64,000 nt of DNA from Clostridium sp. AF15-31 (GTDB lineage Bacteria; Bacillota; Clostridia; Lachnospirales; Lachnospiraceae). Both the position numbers and the translations under genes were made by a program. Positions 27,132-35,704 of this stretch are shown here, piece after piece; position 1 is the first letter of the stretch; each line of letters begins with the position of its first letter. The stretch covers positions 372,001 to 436,000 of the forward strand of contig NZ_QTXL01000001.1 of the NCBI RefSeq assembly GCF_003461625.1. The letters run 5' to 3'. The notes under the pieces are model-generated. The model made no database searches, was not told the DNA's origin, and saw nothing but the letters and a program-made list of their open reading frames with translations.

Positions 27132-27149
27132 TGTCCATATTCTGTCCAT
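27132..27149 (+). promoter_or_regulatory. Direct TGTCCAT repeats, candidate AraC-type sites
   Basis: TGTCCAT occurs at 27132-27138 and 27143-27149. The 11-base step places both on one face of the helix. They end ten bases before the -35 of the lacZ promoter, the usual place for an AraC activator. Confidence 0.55.
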
Positions 27150-27158
27150 TCCGGTTCA

Positions 27159-27187
27159 TAGACAGAAATGCTGTTAAAGTGTATGAT
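27159..27187 (+). promoter_or_regulatory. Promoter of the beta-galactosidase operon
   Basis: TAGACA (27159-27164), 17 bases, TATGAT (27182-27187). Confidence 0.65.
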
Positions 27188-27212
27188 AAATACAGACAAA
27201 ACGAAATAACAA

Positions 27213-27234
27213 GATAATATTTGCAAATAATATC
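27213..27234. promoter_or_regulatory. Near-perfect inverted repeat in the lacZ leader
   Basis: GATAATATTT GC AAATAATATC, one mismatch in the two arms, just downstream of the -10. It is possibly an operator for a second regulator; the AT-rich composition makes chance a real alternative. Confidence 0.35.
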
Positions 27235-27287
27235 AAAAACACAAGAATAGTTGAAAACAAAAAAGTACATATAAGGGAGGATTACTT

Positions 27288-30200
27288 ATGATAGTGCCAC
27301 GTTATTATGAGAATTTGAATGTATTACATGAAAATACACAGCCTGCAAGGGCATACTATGTACCGGCTTCCTGTAGGATGGATGATCTGGTCGAGCACAG
27401 AGAAGGATCAGATCGGTTACAGTTATTAAATGGAAAATGGAAATTCCAATATTTTAAAAGTATTTATGATGTGAAGGATGCTTTTTATGAGATGGGATAT
27501 GACACCGGAGCATTTGACGAGATCGAGGTTCCGGGCGTATGGCAGATGGCAGGATATGATACACACCAGTATACAAATATCCGCTATCCATTTCCATTTG
27601 ACCCACCATATGTCCCACAGGATATACCGTGTGGAGCTTATGTGCATACCTTTTCTTATGCAAAGGATGTGGATGCGGCAAAGGCATTTCTGAATTTTGA
27701 AGGTGTGGATAGCTGCTTCTATGTGTGGATAAATGGGGAATATGTCGGATACAGTCAGGTATCCCATATGACCAGTGAGTATGATGTGACAGACATTTTA
27801 AAAGAGGGAGAAAATACGATCGCTGTCCTTGTCATGAAATGGTGTGATGGTTCTTATCTGGAGGATCAGGATAAATTTCGGATGAGTGGAATTTTTCGTG
27901 ATGTCTATATTCTGAAAAGACCGGAGTGCGCCATTCGCGACTACCGTATCACGACCTCTGTTTTAAAGGAAAAGGCTGAGGTGAAGCTCGATCTGAGCTT
28001 TTATCAGGAGACAGCGGTTAAGGTTACGATCGAAGACAGGAATGGTGTGGTTGTAGCGGAAGGACAGGCAGAGCATGACGGAGCTTTCACATTTGAGATT
28101 ATACAGCCGACACTTTGGAACACCGAGAATCCATATCTGTATACCCTCATTTTGCAGAGTGAAAATGAGACGATCGTTGATCATATCGCTGTCAGAACGA
28201 TAGAGATAAAGGATAAAGTTATTTACTTCAATGGACAGAAGATCAAATTCCGCGGTGTCAACCGGCACGATTCTGATCCGGTAACCGGCTTTACAGTGGA
28301 TGTGGAGAAGATAAAAAAGGATCTTACCCTTATGAAACAGCACAACTTCAATGCGATCCGTTCCAGTCATTATCCAAATGCACCGTATTTTTATCAGATG
28401 TGTGACAAATATGGCTTCATGGTATGCGACGAGGCGGATATAGAAGCACATGGCCCATATATGTTATATCGCAAAGAGGATACTGACTACAACCGGTTCA
28501 AAAAGTGGAATGAGAAGATTGCAGACAATCCGGAATGGGAGGCGGCTATTCTTGACCGGGTGAAGCGGATGGTCGAGAGAGATAAGAACCGTTTCTGTAT
28601 CGTGATGTGGTCGATGGGAAATGAAAGTGCATATGGCTGCAATTTTGAAAAGGCACTTGCATGGACGAAGCAGTATGATCCATCCCGTATTACCCAGTAT
28701 GAAAGTGCAAGATACAGAAATTATGATGTGACCTATAATTATGAGAATCTGGATCTGTACAGCCGTATGTACCCAGCGCTGTCAGAGATCGAGGAATATC
28801 TGGAAAAGGATGGAAGCAAACCATTTCTGCTGGTTGAATACTGCCACAGCATGGGAAATGGTCCCGGAGATTTTGAAGATTATTTCCGAATGATCCACAG
28901 TGATGACCGCATGTGCGGTGGATTTGTATGGGAATGGTGCGACCATGCAGTTGCGCATGATCAAGCGGAAAACGGAAAGACGAAGTATTACTATGGCGGA
29001 GATCATGGAGAGGCGATACATGATGGTAATTTCTGTATGGATGGTCTTGTGTATCCGGACAGAACCCCGCATACCGGACTGCTCGAATACAAAAATGTCT
29101 ACCGCCCGGTCAGAGTTCGGTCATTTGATCAGGAGAGAGGAACGCTTACCCTTCATAACTATATGGATTTTGATGATATTCAGGATTTTGTGGATATCTG
29201 TTATGAGGTAACTCAGGATGGCTTAAGTGTTCAGAAGGGCAAGGTAGTGGGTGCTTCGGCTGCTCCGCACAGTGATTGCACCGTGGGGCTTGATATCGAT
29301 GTTCCTGCGGCAGGCAGAGTATATCTGAAGCTTTCTTATCAGTTAAAGAAAGAGCTTCCGTTAGTTTCTGCGGGTCATGTATTGGGCTTTGATGAACTTT
29401 TGCTTGAGAATAAAGATGGAAGAAACCAGACAGCTGCCAAATGGACGGCTTCGGATGTGGAAGTATCCGATATCAGGGTAGAGGAAGACGATGCATGGAT
29501 CGTGTTAAATGGTGATGGCTTCACATATCGGCTGGATAAGCGTACCGGCTTGTTCAGCGGACTTCAGTATGCAGGCAGGGAATATCTGAATCATCCAATG
29601 GAGCTTAACATCTGGCGTGCGCCTACAGATAACGATATGTATATCCGGGCAGAATGGGAGAAGGCTCATTATGATGAGGCATACACAAGAGCATATAGTG
29701 AACAGATTCTTCAGAACAAATTCGGAGTAATGATCATGTGCCATGCAGGTGTGGTAGCTCCAACCGTTCAAAAGCTGATCGATGTAGAGATTATGTGGAA
29801 AATAGATGGCGCAGGCAGAATTGCTGCGGGAATAACAGCAGTAAAAGATGAAGAACTCCCGGATCTTCCAAGATTTGGTATAAGAATGTTTCTGGATAAG
29901 AAGCTTTCTGAGGCTGCCTATTATGGCATGGGGCCACAGGAAAGCTACCGCGACAAGCACAGGGCTGCCAGCCACGGCTTGTTCAGAAGTTCTGTGCAGG
30001 AGCTTCATGAGGACTATATCATGCCGCAGGAGAATGGAAGCCACTATGACTGTGATTATGTGGAACTGACAAATCAACGATATGGAATGGCTGTTGCAGC
30101 AGAACATACATTTTCATTTAATGCCTCTTATTACACTCAGGAAGTGCTTACGCAGACGAAACACAATTATGAGCTTACGGAAGCCGACAGTACGGTGCTC

Positions 30201-30326
30201 TGTATTGATCATGCACAGAATGGAATCGGTTCGAACAGCTGTGGCCCGGTTGTTTCGGATGAATACAGGTTCAGTGAAAATGAGTTCCGGTTTGATTTCA
30301 CGCTGGTACCGTTTGTGAGGGGTTAA
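27288..30326 (+). CDS. lacZ: Beta-galactosidase, glycoside hydrolase family 2 (LacZ type)
   Basis: A 1012-residue enzyme hydrolysing beta-galactosides such as lactose in the cytoplasm; no signal peptide is present. The order is that of E. coli LacZ: jelly-roll sugar-binding domain (VPGVWQMAGYD, GVDSCFYVWINGEYVGYSQ), Ig-like domains, a TIM barrel and a C-terminal beta-sandwich (Bgal small chain). The acid/base glutamate is E446 in MWSMGNESAYG and the nucleophile is E517 in LVEYCHSMGNG. RGVNRHDSDPVTG and FNAIRSSHYPN are barrel signatures. The symporter gene follows after 16 bases, so the pair forms a galactoside uptake and cleavage operon under the divergent AraC regulator. The start follows GGGAGG at about nine bases. 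Confidence 0.95.
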   Translation: MIVPRYYENLNVLHENTQPARAYYVPASCRMDDLVEHREGSDRLQLLNGKWKFQYFKSIYDVKDAFYEMGYDTGAFDEIEVPGVWQMAGYDTHQYTNIRYPFPFDPPYVPQDIPCGAYVHTFSYAKDVDAAKAFLNFEGVDSCFYVWINGEYVGYSQVSHMTSEYDVTDILKEGENTIAVLVMKWCDGSYLEDQDKFRMSGIFRDVYILKRPECAIRDYRITTSVLKEKAEVKLDLSFYQETAVKVTIEDRNGVVVAEGQAEHDGAFTFEIIQPTLWNTENPYLYTLILQSENETIVDHIAVRTIEIKDKVIYFNGQKIKFRGVNRHDSDPVTGFTVDVEKIKKDLTLMKQHNFNAIRSSHYPNAPYFYQMCDKYGFMVCDEADIEAHGPYMLYRKEDTDYNRFKKWNEKIADNPEWEAAILDRVKRMVERDKNRFCIVMWSMGNESAYGCNFEKALAWTKQYDPSRITQYESARYRNYDVTYNYENLDLYSRMYPALSEIEEYLEKDGSKPFLLVEYCHSMGNGPGDFEDYFRMIHSDDRMCGGFVWEWCDHAVAHDQAENGKTKYYYGGDHGEAIHDGNFCMDGLVYPDRTPHTGLLEYKNVYRPVRVRSFDQERGTLTLHNYMDFDDIQDFVDICYEVTQDGLSVQKGKVVGASAAPHSDCTVGLDIDVPAAGRVYLKLSYQLKKELPLVSAGHVLGFDELLLENKDGRNQTAAKWTASDVEVSDIRVEEDDAWIVLNGDGFTYRLDKRTGLFSGLQYAGREYLNHPMELNIWRAPTDNDMYIRAEWEKAHYDEAYTRAYSEQILQNKFGVMIMCHAGVVAPTVQKLIDVEIMWKIDGAGRIAAGITAVKDEELPDLPRFGIRMFLDKKLSEAAYYGMGPQESYRDKHRAASHGLFRSSVQELHEDYIMPQENGSHYDCDYVELTNQRYGMAVAAEHTFSFNASYYTQEVLTQTKHNYELTEADSTVLCIDHAQNGIGSNSCGPVVSDEYRFSENEFRFDFTLVPFVRG

Positions 30327-30342
30327 TTAGGAGGAGATACGG

Positions 30343-31716
30343 ATGGAAGAGAAGAAATATTTAAAATGGTATAATAAAGTAGGTTATGGTTCGGGAGATA
30401 TCGCGGGAAATGTGGTATATGCGTTTCTGACATCCTTTGTCATGGTATACCTGACGGATACGGTCGGACTTGCTTCAGGCATTGTCGGCACACTGATCGC
30501 GGTATCCAAATTATTCGATGGATTTACGGATGTATTTTTCGGATCCCTGATTGATAAGACACACAGCAGACTGGGAAAGGCAAGACCATGGATGATCTAT
30601 GGATATATTGGCTGTGCAATCACGCTGGTTGCATGTTTTGCAGTTCCAGCCGGTATGGGTAAGGCTGCACAGTATACATGGTTTTTCATTGCATACACAT
30701 TGTTAAATGGTGTGTTTTACACGGCAAATAATATTGCGTATTCGGCACTTACCTCACTGATCACAAAGAACAGCAAAGAACGAGTTCAGATGGGTTCTTA
30801 TCGGTTTATATTTGCATTTTCAACCAGCCTTTTGATCCAGACGATCACGGTCGGATTCGTGGACTGGTGCGGTGGAGATGCGGCGGCATGGAGATTAGTA
30901 GCAATCATCTATGCGATAGTTGGTCTTGTGGTAAATACGATCTCCGGTCTGTCTGTGAAGGAGCTTCCGGAGGAAGAATTAAACGATGGAGAGCCGAAGA
31001 AAACCGAGGAGAAGTATAGTCTGGTTCAGGCATTTAAGCTCCTTATTAAGAACAAATATTATATTATGATCTGTGGAACTTACATCTTGCAGCAGCTTTA
31101 CAGTGCCATGATCGGTGCGGGTCTGTTCTATATGACATGGGTTCTTAAGAATAAGAATCTGTTCGGGCAGTTTGCCTGGGCAGTAAATATTCCCCTCATT
31201 ATAGCACTGATATTTACACCGACGCTGGTTGGCAAATGGAAGGGCATGTATAAGCTGAACCTTAGAGGATATATCATAGCGGTTATTGGCAGAGCCTTGG
31301 TTGTTGTTGCCGGCTATATTGGAAGCATCCCGCTTATGCTGGCATTTACAGCTCTTGCAGCGCTAGGCCAGGGACCTTGGCAGGGAGATATGAACGCGGT
31401 TATTGCTTCCTGTTCCGAATATACCTACCTGACACAGGGAAAGCGGGTTGACGGAACTATGTACTCCTGTACTTCGCTTGGTGTAAAGATCGGAGGAGGA
31501 ATCGGAACGGCGGTTGTCGGCTGGCTCCTTGAACTGTCCGGTTATAAAGGAACGATGGCGGTTCAGCCACAGTCGGCTCTTGATATGATGCAGTTCATGT
31601 ATCTGTGGCTGCCGTTGATATTTGATATACTAATCCTGCTTATACTTTCCAGAATGAATGTGGAAGCGGCAAATGAAAAGCTTAAGGCAGAGCGGGGAAT
31701 GTGTGCAGGAGAATAA
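30343..31716 (+). CDS. GPH-family sugar:cation symporter
   Basis: A 457-residue, twelve-helix transporter of the glycoside-pentoside-hexuronide:cation family (MFS superfamily), which includes LacS and MelB. The N-terminal signature is YGSGDIAGNVVYAFL, followed by SKLFDGFTDVFFGSLIDKTHSRLGKARPWM, split across the first cytoplasmic loop. LacS's C-terminal EIIA domain is absent, so PTS control cannot act on it in cis. Being 16 bases from lacZ, it most likely imports lactose or another galactoside. GGAGGAG precedes the ATG. Confidence 0.92.
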   Translation: MEEKKYLKWYNKVGYGSGDIAGNVVYAFLTSFVMVYLTDTVGLASGIVGTLIAVSKLFDGFTDVFFGSLIDKTHSRLGKARPWMIYGYIGCAITLVACFAVPAGMGKAAQYTWFFIAYTLLNGVFYTANNIAYSALTSLITKNSKERVQMGSYRFIFAFSTSLLIQTITVGFVDWCGGDAAAWRLVAIIYAIVGLVVNTISGLSVKELPEEELNDGEPKKTEEKYSLVQAFKLLIKNKYYIMICGTYILQQLYSAMIGAGLFYMTWVLKNKNLFGQFAWAVNIPLIIALIFTPTLVGKWKGMYKLNLRGYIIAVIGRALVVVAGYIGSIPLMLAFTALAALGQGPWQGDMNAVIASCSEYTYLTQGKRVDGTMYSCTSLGVKIGGGIGTAVVGWLLELSGYKGTMAVQPQSALDMMQFMYLWLPLIFDILILLILSRMNVEAANEKLKAERGMCAGE

Positions 31717-31750
31717 TCTACAAGACTTCACAGATTTTTCACAAAAATTA

Positions 31751-31777
31751 TTAGCACTCTCTATTGACGAGTGCTAA
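31751..31777. promoter_or_regulatory. CIRCE operator (HrcA binding site)
   Basis: TTAGCACTC, nine bases, GAGTGCTAA: an exact match to the CIRCE consensus in both arms. It overlaps the -35 of the hsp20 promoter, so HrcA would repress the gene until heat or protein stress. Confidence 0.97.
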
Positions 31778-31792
31778 TACAAGTGGTATAAC
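31764..31792 (+). promoter_or_regulatory. Sigma-A promoter of hsp20
   Basis: TTGACG (31764-31769), 17 bases, TATAAC (31787-31792); the -35 lies inside the CIRCE element. Confidence 0.85.
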
Positions 31793-31930
31793 ATAATCAG
31801 AACGAAGGAGAGGACATCAGATAGAGACTGATGGAGGTTCCGGAGTTCCGGAAAAATAACAATTACGTGTTCTGACAATGGTCAGCACACAAAAGAATAA
31901 AATGTATGTATTTGAATGGAGGAATGACTT

Positions 31931-32371
31931 ATGTTGATGCCTAGTATTTTTGGAGAAAATTTATTTGATGATTTATTTGATGATTTTGCACGTCCTTATA
32001 AAGTGACAACAGGTTATACACAGCCTGCTAATATTATGAAGACAGATGTAAAAGAGACCGAAGGTTCATTTGAACTGGATATTGATATGCCCGGTTACAA
32101 GAAAGAAGATGTAAAGGCAGAGTTGAAGGATGGTTACCTGACCATCACAGGTACAACGAAGAAAGAAACAGGCGATCAGGACAAGAAAGGCAAATATGTC
32201 CGTCGTGAAAGATATTGTGGTTCTTGCAGCCGTAGCTTCTATGTTGGTAAGGCAGTTGAAAAGGAAGACATCAAGGCAAAATTTGAAGATGGTGTTTTAA
32301 AGATCAGCGTACCAAAGAAAGAAGAGAAGCCAAAGGTTGAGGAAAGCAAATATATCTCAATTGAAGGATAA
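31931..32371 (+). CDS. Small heat-shock protein, Hsp20/alpha-crystallin family
   Basis: An ATP-independent holdase of 146 residues. The alpha-crystallin domain runs from about residue 36 (NIMKTDVKETEGSFELDIDMPGYKKEDVKAEL) to GVLKISVPK, the family-defining beta strand, with a short C-terminal tail. The IXI-type motif is replaced by YISIEG. GGAGGAATGACTT precedes the ATG. The leader of about 130 bases holds no other gene. The perfect CIRCE element upstream puts it in the HrcA regulon. Confidence 0.95.
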   Translation: MLMPSIFGENLFDDLFDDFARPYKVTTGYTQPANIMKTDVKETEGSFELDIDMPGYKKEDVKAELKDGYLTITGTTKKETGDQDKKGKYVRRERYCGSCSRSFYVGKAVEKEDIKAKFEDGVLKISVPKKEEKPKVEESKYISIEG

Positions 32372-32457
32372 TTCTTTCACTTCCTGTATGAAAATTATTA
32401 AAGTAAATCATTTTGTCTCCTTCTGATAGAAATGTCAGATATGAATAATCATAAATG

Positions 32458-32506
32458 GGGCTGTTGCTTTACGAAGAATCATTCGTAGGGCAGCAGCCCT
32501 TTTTTT
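32458..32506 (+). terminator. Terminator after hsp20
   Basis: GGGCTGTTGC (from 32458) pairs with GCAGCAGCCC, with an inner ACGAA/TTCGT stem, and is followed by eight T (32499-32506). Confidence 0.9.
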
Positions 32507-32507
32507 C

Positions 32508-32720
32508 GTGGCAGTGTATCCGCTTGATTTTGAGGAATATATGTGGGCAAATGGAATACAGCAGTCAACATTTGATTATTTAAAAGAATGTTATGATGAT
32601 GCTTCAAGGGTTTCGGATACGGTTCATGAAACATTAAGCAAGCTCTTTTATAGTTATCTTGTAGTGGGTGGCATGCCTGAAAATGTGTTTGCTCAAAACT
32701 TTCGTGCCGGTGGCTTATAA
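32508..32720 (+). pseudogene. Remnant of a DUF4143 AAA-family ATPase
   Basis: Seventy codons matching the middle of AAA/DUF4143 ATP-binding proteins: VYPLDFEEYMWANG, then DTVHETLSKLFYSYLVVGGMPENV. The Walker A and B region that should precede it and the DUF4143 nuclease-like C-terminus are missing; the frame stops after FRAGGL. It begins abruptly right after the hsp20 terminator and ends in the fabH promoter region. It is a decayed fragment, not a functional gene. Confidence 0.72.
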
Positions 32721-32741
32721 AATGGAAGGCTCACAAGGAAA

Positions 32742-32770
32742 TTGCTGGAAGTAATAATGTATGCTATAAT
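32742..32770 (+). promoter_or_regulatory. Promoter of fabH
   Basis: TTGCTG (32742-32747), 17 bases, TATAAT (32765-32770) with an upstream TGC (extended -10). Confidence 0.7.
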
Positions 32771-32803
32771 GAATGCAACTAAAAAATACAAAGGGGAAAA
32801 CCT

Positions 32804-33766
32804 ATGCCAATAAGAATAATGGGAACCGGAAGCTTTTTACCGGAAAAAAATGTGTCGAATACAGACCTTGAGAAATATGTAGATACTTCGGACGAGTGGA
32901 TCTCCAGCCGAACCGGAATTAAGAATAGAAGAATCGCAGTACATGAAACGACTGCAGGAATGGCAGCAGAGGCTGCAAAGAAAGCCTTGGAGATGGCAGG
33001 AAAAGAAGCAATTGATGTAGAACTGATCGTGCTTGCAACAGTAACACCGGATTATTATACACCGAGTGCTGCATGTCAGGTTCAGGCGGAACTTGGTGCA
33101 GACAATGCCATTGCATTTGACGTAAATGCTGCATGTTCAGGATTTGTATTTGCACTCAATGTGGCAAAAATGTACATCGAGACAGGCTTTGTTAAGAATG
33201 CACTGGTAATTGGTGCGGAGACATTATCCAAGATCCTCGACTGGAACGATCGTGGAACCTGCGTGTTGTTTGGAGATGGAGCAGGTGCAGCGTATCTGGA
33301 AGAATCTGACAAGGGAATTATCAGTGTAGTACAGGGATCGATCGGTAAGAAGGGAATGGTTTTGAATTGCGAGAGCAGACGTACTCACAATATATTTACG
33401 GAAGATGGGATCGAACATGATTATCTGCATATGGATGGACAGGAAGTATACAAATTCGCAGTCAGACAGTGCCCGAAGTGCCTGCTCGAAGCACTGGAAA
33501 AGGCAGATATGACAGCCGATGATATTGATTATTTCGTTCTTCATCAGGCAAATGTCCGTATCATCGAATCAGTAGCAAAGCGGTTAAAAGCGCCGATCGA
33601 GAAGTTCCCGATGACACTTGGATATACCGGAAATATGAGTGCTGCCAGTGTACCTGTCATGCTTGACAGTCTGGTGCGTGATGGCGGCTTAAAACGTGGC
33701 GACAAGGTTGCAATGTCAGCATTTGGCGCCGGCTTAACCTATGGTGCGATCGTACTTGAGTGGTAG
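32804..33766 (+). CDS. fabH: 3-oxoacyl-ACP synthase III
   Basis: Condenses acetyl-CoA or a branched acyl-CoA with malonyl-ACP to begin fatty acid synthesis. The 320-residue protein has the catalytic triad: C111 in DVNAACSGFVFAL, His in VLHQANVRI and Asn in GYTGNMSAASVP. SDEWISSRTGIKNR is the CoA-binding signature. It stands alone, away from the usual fab cluster, with its own extended -10 promoter. Downstream lie the hairpin elements A1 and B1. Confidence 0.95.
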   Translation: MPIRIMGTGSFLPEKNVSNTDLEKYVDTSDEWISSRTGIKNRRIAVHETTAGMAAEAAKKALEMAGKEAIDVELIVLATVTPDYYTPSAACQVQAELGADNAIAFDVNAACSGFVFALNVAKMYIETGFVKNALVIGAETLSKILDWNDRGTCVLFGDGAGAAYLEESDKGIISVVQGSIGKKGMVLNCESRRTHNIFTEDGIEHDYLHMDGQEVYKFAVRQCPKCLLEALEKADMTADDIDYFVLHQANVRIIESVAKRLKAPIEKFPMTLGYTGNMSAASVPVMLDSLVRDGGLKRGDKVAMSAFGAGLTYGAIVLEW

Positions 33767-33804
33767 AAAATGTCTAAACGACGGTCACCTGTGCGATACC
33801 AGAT

Positions 33805-33966
33805 TCGACCTTGTGCCAAGACTCCCTGCGGTTCCTATAAACTGCATATACCCGATTCGCAAATATTCCTGTGCGAACTCGCCTGATGGCTCAAACATGC
33901 ACCCACATTTGCTGGTATATGCAATTCATAACGGAATCCTTGCTGATGTCTTGAGACAAGGGCGTT
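33805..33966. repeat. Family A hairpin element, copy A1
   Basis: A structured intergenic element. The core (about 33842-33931) shares CCTGTGC.AACTC and TCA.ACATGCACCC with copies A2 and A3. Between these blocks sits a hairpin gcc-TGAT-ggc (33881-33890) whose stem differs in every copy but always pairs. The outer arms (CGACCTTGT near 33808 and ACAAGGGCG near 33956) pair imperfectly and share no sequence with the arms of A2 or A3. It lies between convergent fabH and citrate synthase. Confidence 0.8.
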
Positions 33967-33983
33967 AGTTTTGTAAGTTATAA

Positions 33984-34186
33984 ACAGCTACAGCCTTTTC
34001 TTCCTGTCATTCAGTTATCTCGGTTCTATACTTGTTATGAAGCAAACCTTTCCGAGTGCCGGTACTTAGGTTGCGTTTTCTGCAACCTTATGTACCGCTG
34101 CGTTGAGGAATAGAGCGAAAGCGTTTTGCGGAATAATAAGTATAGGGTCGAGATGGCTGGAGACAGGGAGAAAAGGCTGTAGCTGT
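33984..34186. repeat. Family B hairpin element, copy B1
   Basis: Outer arms ACAGCTACAGCC (33984-33995) and GGCTGTAGCTGT (34175-34186) pair, then further paired blocks lead to the core at about 34036-34133. Core blocks shared with B2 and B3 are ATGAAGCAA, CGGTNCTTAG, GTACCGCT and GAATAGAG. Inside are a variable stem GGTTGC/GCAACC and a GC-GAAA-GC tetraloop hairpin (34115-34122). It is separated from A1 by 17 bases. Confidence 0.8.
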
Positions 34187-34193
34187 AGTTGTT

Positions 34194-35552
34194 TTATCGC
34201 TCATTAATAGGAACGTACTCTTTGATCTCTGCAATGCTGGTGTAGGCAGGACGGATGATCTTGTAGGAATTTACAAGTTCTTCCATACGGTGTGCGCTCC
34301 AGCCGACTACTCGTGCAATTGCAAATAACGGGGTAAACATCTCAGCAGGAATCTTTAACATTTTGTAGAGAAGTCCGCTGTAATAGTCAATATTGATACA
34401 AACACCTTTGTAAATCTTACGTTCTTCGGCAATGATCTTAGGTGCAATGCGCTCGATCATCTCATAAAGGGCATATTCTTCGTCCATACCCTTTTCGGCT
34501 GCCAGAAGCTTTACATATTTTTTGAATTCCAGAGCACGGGGATCGGATATAGAATAGAATGGATGTCCCATACCATATACGATACCGGTCTTGTCATATG
34601 CTTCCCGGTTGACAATCTTACGGATATACTCGCCAACTTCTTCCTCATCTGTGATATCGGATACATTGTCACGGATATTTTTCATCATACCCATAACCTG
34701 ATAATCACCGCCACCGTTTAAAGGTCCCTTTAAGGAACAGAGGGCAGCAGCCATTGTTGCATATGTATCGGAACCGGAAGAGGTTACAACACGCGTTGTA
34801 AAGGTTGAGTTGCTTCCGCCACCGTGTTCCATATGAAGTACCAGTGCCAGATCCAGTACACGGGCTTCCAGACGGGTGTATTTCCGATTGGAACGTAGGG
34901 TACTTAATATATTTTCGGCAAATGACAATTCAGGAAGCGGCTTATGGATATAACAACTCTTGCCAAGCTCGTAATGGCGGTATCCCTGATAGGAATAAAC
35001 AGCCAGACGAGGGAACATACTGATCAACTGGATACACTGCTGTAACACATTTTCCAGAGAGTTGTCACCCATCTTTTTATCGTATGAACCAAGAGCCAGT
35101 GTACTCTTTGTCATATTTGCAATAATATCGGCAGTCGGACTCTTCATGATCACATCCTGAATGAAATGATGCGGCAGATCATAACTGATATTTAAAACCT
35201 GCTTGAAGTTCTGAAGCTCCTTTTCATCCGGCAAAATACCGAATAACAGGAGATATGTACATTCCTCAAAACCAAAACGATTATCCAGGAAAAATCCTTT
35301 GATCAGATCGTGGATTTCGTAGCCACGATAGTAGAGCTCTCCGGCACATGGAATACGGTTGCCGTTTTCATCTGTTGTAAATGATTTACTGAGAGAGACA
35401 TTCGTGATTCCGGCATTGATACCGATACCATTTAAATCACGGAGACTACGTTTTACACCATATTTTTCATATAAGGCATCATCAATGCTGTTGTTTTTGA
35501 TACACATATCCAGATGGCTCTTTGTGAAAGGGCCGATATTATTAATTGACAT
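34194..35552 (-). CDS. Citrate synthase
   Basis: A 452-residue type I-like citrate synthase joining acetyl-CoA and oxaloacetate. Signatures are HMEHGGGSNSTFTTRVV, SSGSDTYATMAAALCSLKGPLNGGG (catalytic-region loop) and GMGHPFYSISDPRA with the active-site His and Arg. The N-terminal extension and helical insertions fit the form found in Lachnospiraceae. It probably serves an incomplete, oxidative TCA branch toward glutamate. AGGAGGA precedes the ATG. Its 3' end abuts hairpin element B1. A 2-methylcitrate synthase role cannot be excluded. Confidence 0.9.
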   Translation of the reverse strand: MSINNIGPFTKSHLDMCIKNNSIDDALYEKYGVKRSLRDLNGIGINAGITNVSLSKSFTTDENGNRIPCAGELYYRGYEIHDLIKGFFLDNRFGFEECTYLLLFGILPDEKELQNFKQVLNISYDLPHHFIQDVIMKSPTADIIANMTKSTLALGSYDKKMGDNSLENVLQQCIQLISMFPRLAVYSYQGYRHYELGKSCYIHKPLPELSFAENILSTLRSNRKYTRLEARVLDLALVLHMEHGGGSNSTFTTRVVTSSGSDTYATMAAALCSLKGPLNGGGDYQVMGMMKNIRDNVSDITDEEEVGEYIRKIVNREAYDKTGIVYGMGHPFYSISDPRALEFKKYVKLLAAEKGMDEEYALYEMIERIAPKIIAEERKIYKGVCINIDYYSGLLYKMLKIPAEMFTPLFAIARVVGWSAHRMEELVNSYKIIRPAYTSIAEIKEYVPINER

Positions 35553-35653
35553 TTCAATTTCCTCCTGTGAATAGGATAATACTAAAGGTCATTATCGCAT
35601 TTTTTTATAGAGAATGCAATGAAATAATTGTAGCAAGGCAGCACATGCTTTGG

Positions 35654-35659
35654 TATAAT
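35654..35659 (+). promoter_or_regulatory. Extended -10 promoter of the lipase gene
   Basis: TGGTATAAT (35651-35659) with no well-placed -35; the strong TATAAT plus upstream TG is typical of extended -10 promoters. Confidence 0.5.
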
Positions 35660-35704
35660 TAGTATGGTTACAAAAAAGGAGAGTGTATAAAACGGAGGAT
35701 ATAC

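Noticed and set aside
33741..33968. 75-codon frame after fabH
   Set aside because: Overlaps element A1 and the fabH stop; no family signal.
33805..34186. Ordinary MITE or REP elements
   Set aside because: Terminal sequences differ completely between copies and no target duplication is visible; core covariation is not expected for MITEs.
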